This document shows positions 1 to 12,162 of a stretch of 64,000 nt of DNA, in pieces. The stretch spans positions 62,001 to 126,000 of the forward strand of contig JAOANU010000008.1 of the NCBI GenBank assembly GCA_034387635.1. Direction: 5' to 3'. The notes under the pieces were generated by a model that saw only the letters and a program-made list of their open reading frames with translations, did no database searches and had not been told where the DNA came from. How positions within the stretch are numbered: position 1 is the stretch's first letter; every line of letters begins with the position of its first letter. Made by a program: the position numbers and the translations under genes. Source of the stretch: Rhodosporidiobolus odoratus. Taxonomy: Eukaryota; Basidiomycota; Microbotryomycetes; Sporidiobolales; Sporidiobolaceae.

Positions 1-351
1 CTGTCCAGGTTGAGCCGGGAGTGAGGATGGTGATTCCCGAGCGAGGAAAGAGTAAATTCCTAATCGTCGTGCGGCGGCTTTGGCGGACATCGGAATGGCA
101 GACATGGCACAGTGGTGTACAGTTGAAACCTCCTTCGTTGCGTTCTGCTGCCGCTGATGAGGGCGATGCCAACGTTCTCCCTATAGCGCACTATAGCCGT
201 ATGTGGAGTAGTCAAGTACTGTCCAGCAAGCTTTGTCAAACCGCGCGAAGCAGTCTTTGCGATACTCAGCTAGTCCTCCTCGTCTCGACAGTCTCGAAAA
301 ACATGATGGTAATCTACAACACTCCTTCCCCTCTCCAGCCTTCCCCTCTTT
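1..351. other. Left edge, no gene assigned
   Basis: This stretch lies downstream of the transporter stop codon. The open frames in it overlap the transporter exons or lack a convincing start and coding bias, so nothing is called here. Confidence 0.5.
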
Positions 352-2527
352 CTACACATGCCTTCCCTCCCCGTCGTCATCCCCTTCATCCCCCTCGAGC
401 GCTCGGTACTGCCCCCTTCCGCTCCCGCCTTCTCCTCGCGACGATCTCGAATCCGCGTCCGCCCCCACTTCCCGCTCGAAGACGGCCCGGACCTCGTCGA
501 GGGTGAGGTTCTTGGTTTCTGCATCGAGCGAGACATGCGAGGAGTGAGCTGATTGCGTCTGCAAGGGGAAAGGCAGGAAAGACCGCGATTACCTGGAACG
601 AAGGCAAAGGTGAACACCCATCCTAGCGCGGCAATCACTGCGTAGAGAGCGAAAGCGCCGCCGGGTGAGAGTGCTACGAGAAGAGCGAGCTTCAGCGGGG
701 ATGGCCAGGGTGGAGAGCAGAAGAAAGGATCAAGCGGACCTTTCGAGATGTACAGAAAAGTCGACGAAACGAGCAGATTACAGCTCCAACACACAGCTGT
801 GGCGATTCCGTTTCCGAGCGCGCGAATATCTTGATGGAACACCTGCAAGGACGAGAGTGCTCCAGGACTTGTCAGCGAACGCGGCGGATAGAAGGGAGGT
901 AACAGAAGAACGCACTTCGCTCTGCACAACCCAAGCAGCGTTACCTATCCCGAGCGCATAAGAGCAGCAGAAAACCACCATAGCGAAGATCGCGACAAAG
1001 GCGGCGGCACTCGGGCCAGCGGCGTGCGGGTCAGGTGAAGACGGCGCAGGCATGAAAAGAAAAGCGACTGCGAGCAAGCCCATTCCTACCACCATGCCGA
1101 GGAGAGTGTGGAGCAAGAGAGCGCGCCGTCCGAGCTTGTCGATGAGACGCAGGGCGACGAGGGTGGAGAGAAAATTGGACATGGCGACGAACAAGGCGAA
1201 GGAAGCCGGATGAGGGAGATGTGCTTGTAAGAGGATCTTGGCGGAGCTGCGTTTTCAAAAAGTTGTCAGCTGGTCTTATATGCGAAAGACTCGTTGCAGT
1301 AATCGCCGGGAGGAGGAACAAGACTGACTAGTACATCAAGGTATTGAAGCCGGTGCATTGTTGTATAGCCTGTAACCCCGTCGCGACCAACAGAGCTCGC
1401 CTATTCGCCTTATCTCGCCACAGCAGAGCAACCACGTCCTCCTTCAGCGCCCTGTCCGGCGTCGCGCTGTGTTGCTCCCCCACCTCCGCCTGGATTTCCT
1501 CGACTTTCTTCTGCACTTCCGGCCCGCTAAGCTTAGGGTTCAAGAGCTGTAGCGTCCGCCGCGCTGGAGCGACCCTGCCTTGTTGAATTTGGTAGCGAGG
1601 GCTTTCTGGCATGCTGAAGCTCAGGACTAGCTGCGCAACAGCCGGTACCGCCCCAAGGCCGAACATCCATCGCCAGCCTTGAGCGACGGAGAAGAAGATG
1701 GCGTTGACGAGGTAGGCGAGGACTTGACCGAAGGTGATGAGGACAACGAGGGAGGCAACGATTCGGCCTCGGAAGGCGGGTGGGCTGATTTCGGCGAGGT
1801 AGACAGGAAGGATCATCGATGCCAAGCCTACGCCTATGCCGACTAGGATGCGGCCTATCACACGAGAGAATCAGTCCAGAGCACTGAGTTGCGGGTGTAA
1901 ACGAGGGAAGACTTAGTAGGGAGGGAAAAGTAGAAGCTTGAAAACGCACCGAGGATGATCTCCTTGTACACCATGGCGCAACCCTGTTCCAGAGCCCCTA
2001 CGGCAAACAGCGCAGCCGCACCCACAATGACCGGCTTCCGTCCTCTCCAGTCGGCCAACTTGCCGGCTACGATACTGCCTGCTAACGCTCCAAACAGGGC
2101 GGATGTGACGAGAAAGGATTCTTGAGTGAGGGTGAGAGGGACGCCGCCCAAGGCGGAGCCGATGACCACGAGTGCTCCGGAGGTCACGCCGGTGTCATAG
2201 CCGCTGCGAAAGAGGTACAAGCGTAAGAAACGCGGGCAGGGGGGTTCAAGTGGGGGTCGAGCGGGACAGACAAGAGTAAGCCTGTGAGAAGTTGATCAGC
2301 TGGAAGCGTGTCGGTAGAGACTGTTACTCACCTCCAAGCCCAGCAATCACTACGATCTTGACCAGTGCCGGCGTCAAAACCTCCGTCTGCTTGGATTCCT
2401 CATCTCGTTCGACGCCGTCTTCTCCGTCTCGTTCGGGTGAGGACTGCCACGGCAGCTCCAGATGGAGTCTTTGGGGCGGTTCGCAGTCGCAAGCGGAAGA
2501 ATTCAGAGGTGCCGACGAATTCAGCAT
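352..2527 (-). CDS. MFS sugar transporter, myo-inositol type
   Basis: This is a twelve-helix major facilitator of the sugar porter family, probably a plasma-membrane proton symporter. Exons on the minus strand are 2527-2332, 2281-2272, 2203-1950, 1854-1329, 1246-916, 842-593 and 518-352. They join to 577 residues with no internal stop. Visible family motifs are GGLLFGYDTGV in helix 1, DWRGRK after helix 2, GRILVGIGVG and PVYLAEISP around helix 4, PESPRY in the central loop, QQCTGFNTLMYYS in helix 7, DKLGRR, and PETKN near the C-terminus. The NTLMYYS form of the helix 7 motif resembles fungal inositol transporters (ITR1/ITR2) more than hexose carriers, so inositol is the favoured substrate, but this is an inference. 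The second exon is only 10 nt long and supplies the middle of the helix 1 motif. Confidence 0.85.
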
Positions 2528-2741
2528 GAAAAGGGGAGGGAAAAAAGGAAAGAAGGATTGGGCCAAGGGTAAACAGTAGCATAACTCAGCCACTTGCCCG
2601 TCCAGTCGTGAGCTCCAGGTCACGGTCGAGCTCACTCGCTGAGTCAGAGTAAGGAGAAGATCCGAAAAATAGTGTCTGTACAATCTATTTTACCACCCGA
2701 CACCAACAACAAACGAGAAACGGCACTACCCTTGTAAGCTC

Positions 2742-4568
2742 TCACGCCTCGACGAACGCCCTGTACGCGACCACCCTGCCGCCCTTGGCCTCGACAGTGA
2801 CCTTCTCCCCAGCCCCAACGAACCAAACCTGCCCCTCCCTCTTGATCGCCTCGTCCCCCTTGCCCCATGTGAGCCTAGCCGAGTCCGGGCCACCTTCAAG
2901 TTGCGTAAAAATGAGAATACTAGGTCCCTCGATCCCCTCAAAGACCTCGGATTCGCCATCCTTGAGGTCGGTGAGGAGGACCGAGAACTCGTCGATGGGG
3001 GGGTCGTACAGGGTCGTGTGCTTCGTTGATCGGAAGCTGACAGGAGGAAGAATCTGGTCAGACGGAGGAGAGGAGGTGTAGGTGAGCATGGTAGTGAGGG
3101 TGGGAACGTCGCGCAGTTTCGGGGTGAGGCCGGCGCGAACGACGTTGTCTGCGATAGATACACGTGAGCGGGCAAGGCAAGCAAGAGCATTCGACTTTCG
3201 CGCACCAGAAGTGGCCATGCATTCCATGATGTCTGTGCAAGCGGTACTGTGAGCTCTTTGCGCGTGCAGGCTGGGCGAAGAGAAAGAAGCGTACCTCCAT
3301 CGAGGTATGCATGAGGCTCATTCGCCTTGAGGAAGACCGCCTCTCCCGGCTTAAGCTTGACAATGTTGAGCACGAGCGTGCAGAAGATGCCCACATCGCC
3401 CGGGAAGTCCGAGTTGAGCGTCTTCACCAGCTCGCGTTCGGTCTCCTCGAGCCCAGCGCCGTCCTTCCGAACTCGTTCAACAAGCTTCTTGACCTGCTCC
3501 TCCACCAGCTTGTCGTCCGCCTTCATCAGCGCAGTAAACAGGTCTTTCAAGCCCGCCTTCTTGTCGTCCTCCGATGGCTCGCCCGATTTGAACTTGTCCT
3601 GGAACGAGGAGGAAACAGTGGAGCCGACGACTTCAGAAAATTCAGGGAAGTCGGCGAGGAAGGAAGCGATCTGACTAGGAGGACGGAAGCCACAGAAGCC
3701 GGAGAAGTCGGTAAGGGCGACGGCCATTTCGGGCTGCAGAAGGGGGGCAAGGTGAGCTGTCGTACGGGACCCGAGCTAGAGTACAAGGAGTGGGACCTTG
3801 TGGTTAGGGTCTGTGAAGTGACAACATGTCAGTACAACGACGGAAATGCGTGGCTGGACAGAAGACGTACCCTTGTAAACGTCAGGCTTCCCAGAGTGCA
3901 GCCTCTGCGCGAGCTCCTTGTCCGGGTGAGCCTGGATCGAGAGGGCCTTGCGGATAGCGAGGACCTGGGAAGTAGGTGTGAGCCCTTCGCCTGCATGTCT
4001 GTGGCAGCCAATCTGCTGAGAACGGAACGCACCTTGAACAAAAAGGGCAGATCCTCTCCATACTTCTTGACCACCTTGTTTCCGAGCAACTCTGGGCGCG
4101 CCTTGAGGTACTTCTTGAGGTCCTGCCCGGTAGCATAGAGGGTCGAGGGGCAAGAGGGGTGCGTGCCCATCCAAAGCTGCAGGAGGTACCGCATGGAAAT
4201 CGCGAGATCGAGGTCAGCGGTCGCGCATTGAAGGTAGAGCGATCCAGCGTACCTCTGCGTAGGGCTTCTCCTCGTCGTACTCGAACTTGGGCAAGCCTCG
4301 GGCGAAGTGAGAAACCTTTGACCCATCCTGCTCGGGGTGCGATTCAGGAGACACAGCGACATGAGCTCGATCTGCCGCTACCGCGAGGGTTAGAGCGGGT
4401 GAACAATGTGCTTACCTTGCCCAGCGTGCCCCAGTCGTAGCTCTGAGCTCCGCAGACCTGGAGTTGTTGAATGAGATCAAGACGATGATGAGTGTTTGCG
4501 CGGGGCAGAGATCAGGGAACGGAAGAGACCATGCAGCTCACAAGTTCAAACACGGGTGATTCAGACAT
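2742..4568 (-). CDS. PMI40: Mannose-6-phosphate isomerase, type I
   Basis: The enzyme interconverts fructose 6-phosphate and mannose 6-phosphate in the cytosol and so feeds GDP-mannose, N- and O-glycans and GPI anchors. Exons are 4568-4542, 4457-4416, 4327-4253, 4176-4033, 3964-3871, 3810-3797, 3733-3295, 3232-3206 and 3148-2742, giving 422 residues, the normal family length. The N-terminal CGAQSYDWG and LWMGTHPSCPS blocks, the zinc-binding SIQAHPDK, the DPNHKPE segment that carries the glutamate ligand, and KANEPHAYLDGD with its histidine ligand are all present. The DPNHK codons sit on a 14-nt exon. The start is the only ATG giving the conserved N-terminus and follows the usual short first exon. 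No lesion is seen. Confidence 0.95.
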
Positions 4569-4872
4569 GTCGAATAGCAGTATGGGTGTGCGGTTATGCA
4601 GAAAGAGAAGAGATCTGATCATGAAGCCGATTCCGCTTCGCTGTCCGGACCGATTCGACGCGTCGACGACGACGACCTGGTATCTTACTGTCATCAGCTA
4701 AGCTGAGCTTCAACGTCTGCTCTATCACTTGCTGCCTCTAAGAATACGCCTGGCCAAGAGCGGCGCGATCCAGAGTGATGAGGAAGTGTACTCCGAGGTT
4801 TTCATGTTCAACTAAGCGTATTTACATATTATGCTATGCGAGGAGGGTGCAACGACAAAGGGGCAGCGGCGA

Positions 4873-5489
4873 TTACTTGCCCTTGGCAGCGAGGGTGGCC
4901 TCGTCATCGGCCTTGAGCTGAAGGAGAACGTCCAAACGTGGTCAGGATGCAGAAAAGAGGGAAAGATGCAGTCGAGAAAAGACGACTTACCTCAGCGTCG
5001 ATGTTGGCACCGCGGGAGTTGCCCTGTGCGCCGGCGTAACCGTCGTGGGTCTCTTTCTTCGACTCCTCCTTCTCGTCGCGGGCGGCAGCAGCGAGCTGGG
5101 ATGGCGAAATCGATCAGAACGGTGGTACGAAGCGGTCGGACGACGGGGCGAGGGTAAGCGAAGGGAGGAGGGCAGCGCGGCAGCAGGACGCGTGGGCGGG
5201 TCGCAAGAATTCGCGATGTAGATGGGCGGGAGGTAAGTGGATCCAGGAAGAGGGGAGAAGGCAAATAGATAAAATCGACGATCGTCAGCGCGTGTCCCAT
5301 TTGTGCGTGCTTACAAGGAAGAAGGGTGCGAACCTTGTTGGCGATCGAACGCTCGTCCTTGCCGTCTTGAGCAAGGTGAGATCCCTCCTTGCCCTTGTGG
5401 TACTCAGCTCCAGGGTTCTCAGGGGCCTTGTAGCCCTCACCGACGTCACCGGCACCGGCGTGAGCTTCGTATTGAGAGATGGTGGACAT
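4873..5489 (-). CDS. Small hydrophilic protein, unknown function
   Basis: Three exons (5489-5334, 5095-4991, 4917-4873) encode 101 residues, 52+35+14 in exact frame. The protein is rich in Gly, Ala, Lys, Glu and Asp, has no hydrophobic segment, and would be largely disordered. The middle exon reads LAAAARDEKEESKKETHDGY and the protein ends in AAKGK. The composition recalls small stress or LEA-like fungal proteins, but no family was recognised and the resemblance is only compositional. Splice sites are canonical, and good codon bias supports a real, possibly highly expressed, gene. Confidence 0.75.
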
Positions 5490-6130
5490 GTTACTGAAGT
5501 GTGTGGATGGGTGTGGGTGTAGGTGAAGTCTGCGCTGTACGAGGAATCAGCGAGAGGTCGTGAAGGAAGCGAGAGGATCCGGCTCTTGCACAGACAGAGA
5601 GGACCGTCGTACTCACGTTGGGTGTGCTCGAGAGCGTGTGAATGGAGAGAAGGAGAGCAGGGGGAGAAGGTGAAATCGACTTTGGCACCCGAGACCGACG
5701 ACGAATATGACGCGCTCCTTTCTCTGAGGCAAATTTTCTGGTGTTTTGATGGGTCTGCGGGTGACCGGTGAGCACAAAGCTGACACCATCAGTCACGGCT
5801 CGGCTTAATGATGTAGATCTCCCGGAGGTATACGTAAGCCGGGCATCTTGCATAGCCGGAGCATCATCAAGGGAGCACACGTTACAGACCAAGGCGGGAA
5901 GGGAAGAAGAAGGCGAGAAAAAGGACATCAGGCTCCATCGAGCAAGAGAGCGGCAGCACAGGGCGGAACCACGCTTCCGTGGTGGCAATCCCAGTCTCTT
6001 CCCGCGGGTACACGACGAAAGAGCCTGACGAACGGCATCGAGACTGGTTTTCCCGTCCTTCGAGCCTTCTGAATCTGGCCTACAACGCGTGTACTTACGT
6101 CCACCTAAGCCTACGATACCACGTCCCTCA
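5490..6130. other. Intergenic, promoter of the small hydrophilic gene
   Basis: About 640 bp between the start of the small gene and the stop of the next minus-strand gene. Open frames here lack coding bias. No RNA gene or repeat was seen. Confidence 0.5.
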
Positions 6131-7088
6131 TCAGCTTGTCCTGGGTCCAACAGAGCGAGTCCTGATCAAGAAAGGGTTGAGCAGCTCGCGCTTCGCAAGG
6201 TCGAGGTAAATGAACCTGCAAAGTAAAGGGTAAGTCCGAACCGACCGTCGAGGTGAACTGGGCAAGTGCCTACTTCTCCTCCTTTGGGCCCGCCCAGAGG
6301 TACTTCCGCAAGTCGTGCGCCGTCTCGTGCTGTTCGGGTGGGAAGGAAAAGCAAAGTCAGTCGACCTTCTCAACCTCGAACTTCACGAGGGGAGCAATCA
6401 CCGTACCCTCTTGAGCTCAGTACGGACGTTTTCACCCCTCTCCAGCAAGCTCAAGTACTCCCTGAGACAGATGTGCACATCGTTGAGAAGCTTGCAGCAC
6501 TGCGTCGCAGTAGTCGGAACTTCCTCCGGCTCGCGGAGACCTGCAGAACAGACGGCCCGTGAGTGGTCAGCGCCTCGAGTAGACTCGGCGGGACTCACCA
6601 AACTGCACCACAAGAGCCTGATAGAAGATCAACCTCTCCTCCTTCGCCGACCTGCTTACCGCCAGCGAACTCGCCTCGCTCAAAAAGCTTTGTACCACCT
6701 CATCCGCATAACTTTCGGCCTCATCGCGACTCATCAGTCCCTCGGTGAAAGAGCTCGTGTGAGTACCGGAGAAGGTGCAGAACGTAGGCTGTGGGTGGGC
6801 GAGGTCGCTGCCCTCGCCCGTTCTGCCGGCGGAAGAGACATGGTCGGTGCCAGGCGACGTCACGCTGCCCAGAGTTTGCATCGTCTTGGCACCCTGGTCG
6901 ACGTCACTGACTAAGCCCTCCGAGGCGGGTACAGGGGCGAGAAGATGGCGCGGGGTGGTAGGACGGGGAGTCAGATGGAGGCGTTGCAGGGCGAGAGTGA
7001 GAAAGTCTTCGCGCTCGGTGGCGCTGCTGGGGGCGCGGGTCGCATCCTGTGGGCGGAGAGTACTGGCGCGAGAGAGTGGGCGATCCAT
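6131..7088 (-). CDS. Unknown protein, downstream tandem paralogue (A)
   Basis: Exons 7088-6599, 6540-6407, 6329-6274 and 6215-6131 join to 254 residues. The protein begins MDRPLSRAST, has a low-complexity N-terminal third, carries a KTMQTLGSVTSP box and then an all-helical C-terminal half with QALVVQFG, a leucine-rich LLNDVHICLREYL segment and LDLAKRELLNPFLI. No catalytic motif, signal peptide or membrane segment is visible. It is clearly homologous to the gene just upstream (7658-8582): same start motif, same boxes, and middle exons of identical length (134 and 56 nt). I do not recognise the family. A small helical adaptor is possible but is a guess. Confidence 0.8.
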
Positions 7089-7657
7089 CTTTCTGAGGTG
7101 ACGGAGTTGTAAGAAGGAGAAAGAAGGAACGACTGAAGTCGGAGAGAAAGTAGGAATGGGGGTGTTCCCCTGCTACGCGCGTAAGAGTTTATACAGCTCT
7201 CGTTCAACCTGTAGCGGTTTTTGTACAGCGCGTGAGTTCCTGTTGCGGAGGAAAAAGGGTGAGAAAATGAGGAACCCAGGTGGCTTACGCCACGCGGACA
7301 CAGCAGCGGAGAAGCCTTGGGCAAGCTATCCGTGAGTAGCACGATGAAAGCGTACGGGATTCGCGTGAGCGTGAAGACGACGGATTGCAGGTCGTTCGGA
7401 GTGAAGAGAAGGAAAAAACAGAAAGAGGAAGTCTGGCTGAGCGATCACCATCGTCCACCTGCTTGCAATTCATTGGGTCCTGCAGCCAGCTACAGTAGCG
7501 CCCATCGAGCGCTGTGCCTCTGAACGGATTGCAGCGACGACGATGGGGAGGAACTTTGACCTTACCCAGAACGAAGAGCCTGCGCCGTGAAGCGAGCAAG
7601 GTATCAGCGCTGAATAGAGCAGGATGCGAGAGGTATCTCAGACGGACTCACTCAGTG
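7089..7657. other. Intergenic between the tandem paralogues
   Basis: About 570 bp forming the promoter of paralogue A and the 3' region of paralogue B. Reading frames here have no homology to either paralogue and poor coding bias. Nothing else is recognised. Confidence 0.5.
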
Positions 7658-8582
7658 CTATGGGTACAGCTCTATCAGAAACGGGGTGAGCATTTCCGAC
7701 TTGGCGGTATCGAGGGCGACCGGCCTGCGAAGTGAGGCGGTTCAGCGCATGCAGAGCAGCGAAGAAGAACGATGTAGATGCACTTCTTCTTTCTCTTGCC
7801 ACTGCACAAGAAGTCACGAAGCTCGGCTTTCGAGCGGAACTATCAGACCGCCAAGAAAAGGTGAGTGAAAAGGTTCTTTCAGGTTAGAGGGGAAAGGGGG
7901 CAAGGATAGACGTACGCGCTGAACTTCAGTCGCCACGTCCCCACCTCGTTGGACCACATTCAGGTATTGCCTGATCGAGATGTGGACTTGGCGAAGTAGC
8001 TTCACGCAGTCCTTGATAGACGACGGGACCTTCGAGGGACGACATACGGCTGCGGGCATTCGAAGTCGCAGTCAGCCTTTCTGTCAGCCAGGCATGGGCG
8101 AACAGGACAAGCGCACCGAATTGTACAACGAGCGCCTGGAAGAACAGCAGCTTCTCCGATCCTGTCCTTCCAGAAAACCCATCCGAGTTGACAAAGAAGG
8201 AGTAAACAATATCGCTGGCGTCCTCGACACTGAGCAACGTGCTAGTCTCGCTCTGACGAGCTGTCCCGCTAGTCCTACTCCCGCTGAGACTGACGAACGT
8301 CCCACTCGCGCCCGTCTGCATGGACCCCTTGCTAGTCGCAGGCGAAGTCACGCTTCCTAGAGTTTGCATCGTCTTCGGTCCGTCGCTACTCGAGACATCG
8401 TCGTCGTCTTCATCATACTCGTCGAGCGCGCCAAGATTCAAGGCGGGAGTAGGCGGTCGAGGAGTAAGGTTCAAGCGGGCAAGGGCGGAAGAGAGGAAGT
8501 CTTCGCGGTCGGACAAGGTAGCGGCTGGATGGTGGGCTTCAGGGGCGCGGATGGTACTAGCGCGTGAGTTAGGACGATCCAT
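7658..8582 (-). CDS. Unknown protein, upstream tandem paralogue (B)
   Basis: Exons 8582-8117, 8049-7916, 7839-7784 and 7724-7658 join to 240 residues. It shares with paralogue A the N-terminal MDRPNSRAST, the UREDFL-like block (DREDFLSSALARLNLTPRP), the KTMQTLGSVTSP box, FFQALVVQFG, a helical KLLRQVHISIRQYL segment and the tail LDTAKSEMLTPFLI. An acidic DEYDEDDDD stretch near residue 60 is specific to this copy. Intron positions and phases are the same in both genes, which shows a duplication of the whole gene rather than retroposition. Function unknown. Confidence 0.8.
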
Positions 8583-8770
8583 CTCTTCGACTGACGGTGG
8601 GTAATGGGAAGGCAGAGAAAAGGCGAGAAACGAAAGAAGGTTTGACGGAAAAGCGGTGGAAAGGAGCAATGTGGGGAGACTGCACCTTCGTCCGCGGCGA
8701 GTAAGATCGACGACTATTCGAGTAGTGCGGACGAACGAGGTCGAAGCTCACTGACGAGCCTAGGGAAACG

Positions 8771-10821
8771 CTACGCTGCACCCTCGCCCCTGCCCTCGAC
8801 TCGTACGACTTCCCAAATCCCCAGTCCCGTTCGTCCCCATCTCCTCGCCTGAGCAAGCTCGCCGAGCCTATCCGTATCGACGTGGATACCGAAAGTCTTT
8901 CGACCGAAGAGCGGCTGCAAGCACCAGGTAGCGAGACCATCGCTCGCATTCGTTGAGAAGGTCGGACCGGCAGGATTGCAGGTGAGGTTGAGGGTGTCGA
9001 CGGCACAAGCTGGAGCAGCCAGTACTACCTTCGCCATTGACAGGTCCTGCAATGAGCGATCTCGCGAGTGTAGCGAAGTGAGCGTAGCGGAGAGTGTTCC
9101 GGGTGGAGAGCCGCCGAGGTCGGTAACCCTTACAACCGGAGGCGGAGGTTGCTTGGCTGGAAAGAGCAGCGGTAAGTACACAAAGACGAGAAGGGGTGTG
9201 AGAAGACCTACTGTGCGAGAGGGGGAGAAGGAGATGTCGAGGCGGCATGAAGGTCCGCCAGAAGACGATGTTCACGTGCGCCGATCTGCCAAGCGCGGTG
9301 GTCGGATCCCGCAGGTCGGCATTCAGCGCAAGGGAGGCGGGAATGACACCGCCTTGGTGCAAAAAGCCGAAGAAGATGGTAAATAGCAGGCTGTGAATAA
9401 GCCAAAGAGTCTGGAGCTCGGGCGGAGCGTCAGTTTGGTATCCAGAGAAAGGGCGAAAGCGGTACCATACCCAGACAACTTTTTGAGCCAACATCACCCT
9501 CGACATCCTTTTCCGAAAGAGCGAGGTGAAGGGTACGAGTAGGGCGAGGGGGATAAGTAGCGGGAGGAGGAAGCGGGGCTCTTGGTGTGGCTGCAGCGAC
9601 AGCAGTGCGACCGGAAAGACGAAGCCAGAAAGGTAGACTGCGCTAGAGAACAGTCAAACCGGGCTGCGGTTCACTTGTAGAGGAGAAGAGCGTACCTTTG
9701 CGGGTGAAGCTCTCGCTGGTCTTTTCCTTCCTTTCGCTGTGGCTCCGGCCTCTCACGGCTGACGCTATGATCACAGGCCCAGTTCCGAAAAGCATAGGTA
9801 GGTTGACCAGGAGGTGAAGGTAGCGAGGATGGATTCCATGCTCGGCGAGGTTGGCGTGGGACACGTTGTAGCGAAGTAGATTGAGCGGCGTCAAGACGAG
9901 AGAACCTCGTCCCTTTTCATTAGTCGGATTGAAGTAGGCCGTGTCCGACGCCACAAAAGCGATGGAAGTGGCGACGAACGTCAGGCATGCGGGAAAGCCG
10001 ATATTGGCAAGACGGAATGTAGAGGCCCTGCGGGGAAAGCGGGCTTAGCTGCCGGGCTCTCAAGCGAATTGGAGGGACTGACGAACTTCTCTGACTGTAT
10101 GAGCTGCCAGGCTGTAGCCGCTAGTACGGGCGCGACGAATGCGACGAAGGTGATTCGGACGAATATACCAAGTGCACAGACTGATCCCAGCAAGGTGAGA
10201 CCGGCGATGGAAGACCGTCGGTCGAAGCGATGACAGAGGTAGTACGCGAGAGCGAGGAGAACTGTCTCGAGCGAATTGCTGAACGGGCGGAGTAAGAAGG
10301 TGAAAATGACGGGAGAAGTCGCGACGAGCAGTAGGGCGTGTCTCGAGTGGCTGGTAAGCCAGATCAAGAGATCTGAGGGACAGAAAGAGTCGGAATGAGT
10401 CCACTCGGAATGAGAGGCAGAAACGTACCGATTGCGAAGGAGAGTACAAGCATGGTAGCTCGCTCGGCAAGGAAAAGAGCATGGGCCGAAGGGCCTAAGA
10501 ACAACACTAGGTCAGCTCGCGATGCGCCGGGGTACCAACTGAGAGAGTAAGGGCACCTGAGCCTACGATTGCACGCAGGAGAGCAAAGGCGGCTCCAGTC
10601 GAACCCAGGACGGGAGCGATGCTGCGACAAGGGGAATCTGCCGTCCACTCCCACGTCTTGAGGGGCTCGTCACCTGTGTTTGAGTAGTCATAGGCGAGGC
10701 TGGCAGCCACTTCAGGGTTCTGAAAGTGTTCATCGGGGTGAATATACGAGGTTGACTTCAAGGCGATGATGATCCGGACAAGAACGAGGGTACCGTAGAT
10801 GAGGCGGAATCGGCTTTGCAT
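8771..10821 (-). CDS. SMP3: GPI mannosyltransferase 4 (PIG-Z/SMP3 type)
   Basis: An ER multi-spanning glycosyltransferase of family GT22 that adds the fourth mannose to the GPI precursor, using dolichol-phosphate mannose. Exons are 10821-10557, 10494-10429, 10372-10087, 10027-9696, 9637-9471, 9410-9212 and 9156-8771, giving 566 residues. The luminal catalytic loop motif IHPDEHFQNPEV lies near residues 27-38, and the family signature HQEPRFLLPL lies in the C-terminal half, with several hydrophobic helices between. VFWRTFMPPRHLLL near residue 430 matches the SMP3/PIG-Z branch rather than PIG-B or ALG9/ALG12. Length is slightly above that of budding yeast. Position near PMI is probably coincidental. 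Confidence 0.9.
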
Positions 10822-10921
10822 GGCTGATGAGTCGGCGCTTGACCATCTACTGCCAGTCCGCGTAGCCGTGATTGTATAGCAAGCGTGTTATCTTCAAACT
10901 AGATGAAGAGGTTGTTTGGTC

Positions 10922-12162
10922 ATGACTATGACCCGTCGACTCACATTAGAGGTGATAACAAGCATAGTGCAACAGTATTCGACCATTGTACACCCTACTG
11001 AACTACCCGCACTCGCTCACGTCTCCCCCTTCTTCCGCATAGCCGTCTCTCACCAACTCCTCTCTCACCCTCATCTCTCCGCATCTACCTCAGTCAGCCA
11101 ACTGCTCGATAAGCTAGCCACACAGCCAGAGGCAGTAGCACTCGCGCGATGCCTCACCTTGGCGAGGGGAGACGCGAAGAAGCGCAGGATGATTGGCAAA
11201 GGGAAAAAAGCCCGAGAGGAATGGGTCGAGGACGCCATAACCGAGGACCAGCTCGTCACACTTTGCCAGAAGATGGTGAATCTAGTCGAGCTACAGCTAC
11301 GCGAGCTCACGTTTGCGACCTTGCGACGCCGTCAACTTGGTGGCTTTTCCCACCTCAATCACCTTCGCACACTGTCCATCTCCGGCCGTCCCGCCCACCC
11401 TTTCAGCCTTCATACCGTCGGTCAGCTCCTCAACACCCTTCCGCACCTGCAACACCTCGCGTTGAGGCGGCTTCGGTGCGATCGCAGCGCTCTTGACGGC
11501 CTTCCCGCTCCAGCCCTTTCCCTCGCATCCTTCGCCCTCTTCTCCTCGCCCGACATATCCAGCCGCCAGCTCGCATGGCTCCTACACTCCTCGACCAACG
11601 CCGAGTCGCTGAGCTCCGTCGCCTTCGACGTTCTTCCCAAAATTCGCCCGTCTCTCTTCCATCCAGTCAAATGGGCGCCGGTCCGTACAACCCGCCTCTT
11701 CTGCGCCAGCGAGCGGCCTGGAGTCGTCGAGTTTCTGCCGCTGCACTGTACCTCCGTGCGCGTGCTCGCGTTCGATGCGCGTACGGCTGTGAGCGCCAGC
11801 GCCCTCCTGCAAAGCTGCGAAGTCTTCGACACGGTCCGCGAGATCTCCGACTTTTCGCAAACGGGAGCCGGTCTCGTAGTCTGCGATCTTGCGGAGGCTC
11901 TGTTCTCGAAGGCGATGCAAGGCCGGGTCAAAGTAAGGAAAATAACGCTGGCGAAGAAGAAAAGGGGAGAAGCCAGCGCTCGCTCATTGGGGACGATCTG
12001 CCGAGCAACGGGCATCGACCTGTGCTATGAGACACTTGAGAGGAGCGGGGACGAGCTCTACATCCCGTGCGAGTGCGTTTTCCTTACTGTCGCTTTTCTC
12101 TCCCTTTTCTGACCGTGCTTCTCCTGCGCAGATTCGCCGCTCTTCGCTCCATCGACGTCTAG
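10922..12162 (+). CDS. F-box/LRR-like protein
   Basis: Two exons (10922-12072 and 12132-12162) encode 393 residues. The N-terminal LTLEVITSIVQQY...LALAHVSPFFRIAVSHQLL has the spacing of an F-box, and the middle is leucine-rich with irregular repeats such as LRTLSISG and LQHLALRRLR. This is the layout of a basidiomycete F-box/LRR substrate adaptor for SCF ubiquitin ligase, but the F-box is degenerate, so the role is inferred. The frame opens slightly upstream with TTG; I use the first ATG. The last exon encodes only ten residues. Confidence 0.7.
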
